Positions 52,019 through 52,897 of a stretch of DNA of 52,897 nt are shown here, piece by piece. Source of the DNA: an uncultured Pseudomonadota bacterium (GTDB lineage: Bacteria > Pseudomonadota > Gammaproteobacteria > Steroidobacterales > Steroidobacteraceae); contig CAIYLH010000112.1 in assembly GCA_903927005.1 (NCBI GenBank), forward strand, positions 1 through 52,897, read 5' to 3'. The notes under the pieces were generated by a model, which was not told the origin of the DNA, ran no database searches, and was given only the letters and a program-made list of their open reading frames with translations. Position numbers and translations under genes: made by a program. How positions within the stretch are numbered: position 1 is the first letter of the stretch; the number at the start of each line of letters is the position of its first letter.

Positions 52019-52554
52019 TTTATCGCCACTCGTGCGATCGGTCGCCACTCATCCATGTGCTGTGGATGGAATGTCGCGCAATTATCCAGTGATGTAGACC
52101 GTCGATGTGGCCCCAGCTCGCGACCCGTCGCTATGCCCGGGGGCGCTATCTAATTCAATGGCTTACGCGCGCGCATCGGCGAGGTTCACCGTCGTGGGAA
52201 TCTAGTGGGAATCCGCTCACTCTACCGATGCGCCACTTCCGACTACGGCCCGCATGGCGAATGCCTAGCGGCAGGGGCTGAGACTCAAAGCCGACTGCTC
52301 GCTCAGATCGGAAATGCCTACATCGAAGGGCCAGTTCGGCCGCCCCCGCTCCAATCTCGCTTGAGACGCAGAGCGCCGTCCATTAGGGCGGCGTTTTGCT
52401 TTGGGCGGGACAGCGTCTGGTAATTCCGGTCTGAACGGCGACGCCACCCGGCGCGGCCAGCCGAGCGGTCATCGCCATCGCTGCCGCTAAAGATGGGCGC
52501 CGCCAAAGACACACCGACGACGATCGATCGCCGACCAAACGCAACTATCTGCGC
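52019..52554. other. Gene-free stretch after tRNA-Glu
   Basis: About 540 bases carry no convincing coding region. A 9-bp direct repeat GTGGGAATC occurs at 52194-52202 and 52205-52213, and a terminator-like hairpin lies at 52374-52397. The sequence next to a tRNA 3' end could be a decayed integration site, but no integrase fragment is recognisable. Confidence 0.5.
52374..52397 (+). terminator. Rho-independent terminator
   Basis: CGCCGTCC / GGGCGGCG, an 8-bp stem with one T-G pair, has an ATTA loop and is followed by TTTTGCTTT. It is the best intrinsic terminator on the plus strand in this part and could end a transcript running from tRNA-Glu. Confidence 0.75.
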
Positions 52555-52897
52555 CTAGCTGCCCCCCCCCCGCGAGCCGTATGGGCCGTGACCGATGCCA
52601 GCCGGGCGCCAGAAGTAGGCCCCCGGGAACATCTGCCCGATGTTGCTCAGGCAGTCGCCGGACAGCAGGAAGAGTTCCTCCGTACAGGCGTGCAGTTCCT
52701 GAGGCCCGACCCATTGGTCCGGATGCATGTGGGCCGGAAAGGCCACCAGCAGCGTCATTTCAGCGTCCCCCGGACGGCCCCGCAGGATCTTCTCGTTCGC
52801 GCCCCAGCCGTCCTGCGTCGGCCGCATTTCGATCGGCTTCCAGGGCATCTCGTAGGCGTCGGCAAACACGGTCGTGCCGTTGCCCGCGGCGTTCCCC
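52555..52897 (-). CDS. Cupin-domain protein, 5' end beyond the window
   Basis: The frame is open to the right edge, so the N-terminus lies outside; about 113 residues are visible. Cupin-like features are VAFPAHMHPDQWVGPQELHACTEELFLLSGD and the closing YFWRPAGIGHGPYGSRGG. The protein stops abruptly after a run of ten G (52562-52571, minus strand). Cupins of this type usually continue after GPYGS-GG, so either the C-terminus is truncated or the homopolymer hides a frameshift. Function is unknown. Confidence 0.6.
   Translation of the reverse strand, partial: GNAAGNGTTVFADAYEMPWKPIEMRPTQDGWGANEKILRGRPGDAEMTLLVAFPAHMHPDQWVGPQELHACTEELFLLSGDCLSNIGQMFPGAYFWRPAGIGHGPYGSRGGGS

Overview
The window is a GC-rich, densely coded chromosomal segment of a gammaproteobacterium. 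The strongest taxonomic evidence is gene order. Read from the right, it keeps the classic gammaproteobacterial series queG / nnr-tsaE-amiC-mutL-miaA-hfq-hflX-hflK-hflC-DUF2065-purA, then rnr-rlmB, then rpsF-rpsR-(DUF2232)-rplI-dnaB. The pcnB-folK-deoxynucleoside kinase trio sits on the far right. High GC, frequent GTG starts and long antisense ORFs fit a free-living, amino-acid-degrading lineage (Xanthomonadales/Nevskiales/Steroidobacter-like is a guess). No insertion sequence, prophage or CRISPR array is visible. The only clear mobile element is an intein in dnaB.

Left part (1-6.6 kb): an RGG-tailed RhlE-type DEAD-box helicase, then a minus-strand branched-chain amino acid operon. That operon holds 2-oxo acid dehydrogenase E1 alpha, E1 beta and E2, followed by a branched-chain aminotransferase and a rho-independent terminator. 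A divergent Lrp/AsnC regulator (bkdR-like) faces it across an AT-rich gap containing an Lrp-box-like site.

Middle-left (6.6-22 kb): a long co-directional minus-strand run of amino-acid catabolism. The hut genes hutF-hutC-hutU-hutG, with hutI divergent, surround a perfect 14-bp palindrome that is the likely HutC operator. They would take urocanate to glutamate plus formate; hutH is not in the window. Downstream lie an SDR oxidoreductase, a class III aminotransferase, a P5C-type aldehyde dehydrogenase, a two-subunit CoA-transferase, a second class III aminotransferase and a secreted beta-propeller/PHP amidohydrolase. The substrate of this second block is unknown.

Middle (22-27.5 kb): a threonine aldolase-family enzyme, a membrane GGDEF-EAL protein with a degenerate GGDEF motif, a secreted P1-family peptidase and the pseudouridine synthase RluF.

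Middle-right (27.5-36.6 kb): dnaB with a 421-residue LAGLIDADG-containing intein; the ribosomal protein operon, in which bS6 carries a long Gly-Asp-Arg repeat tail and the leader contains two hairpins; then rlmB and rnr. A tRNA-Leu(CAG) and a small lipoprotein gene separate rnr from purA.

Right (36.6-52.9 kb): the purA-to-nnr housekeeping block, queG, deoxynucleoside kinase, folK, pcnB (apparently using a non-AUG start), tRNA-Glu(CTC) with a strong promoter, a ~540-bp stretch with no convincing gene, and a partial cupin gene that runs off the right edge and ends in a run of ten G.
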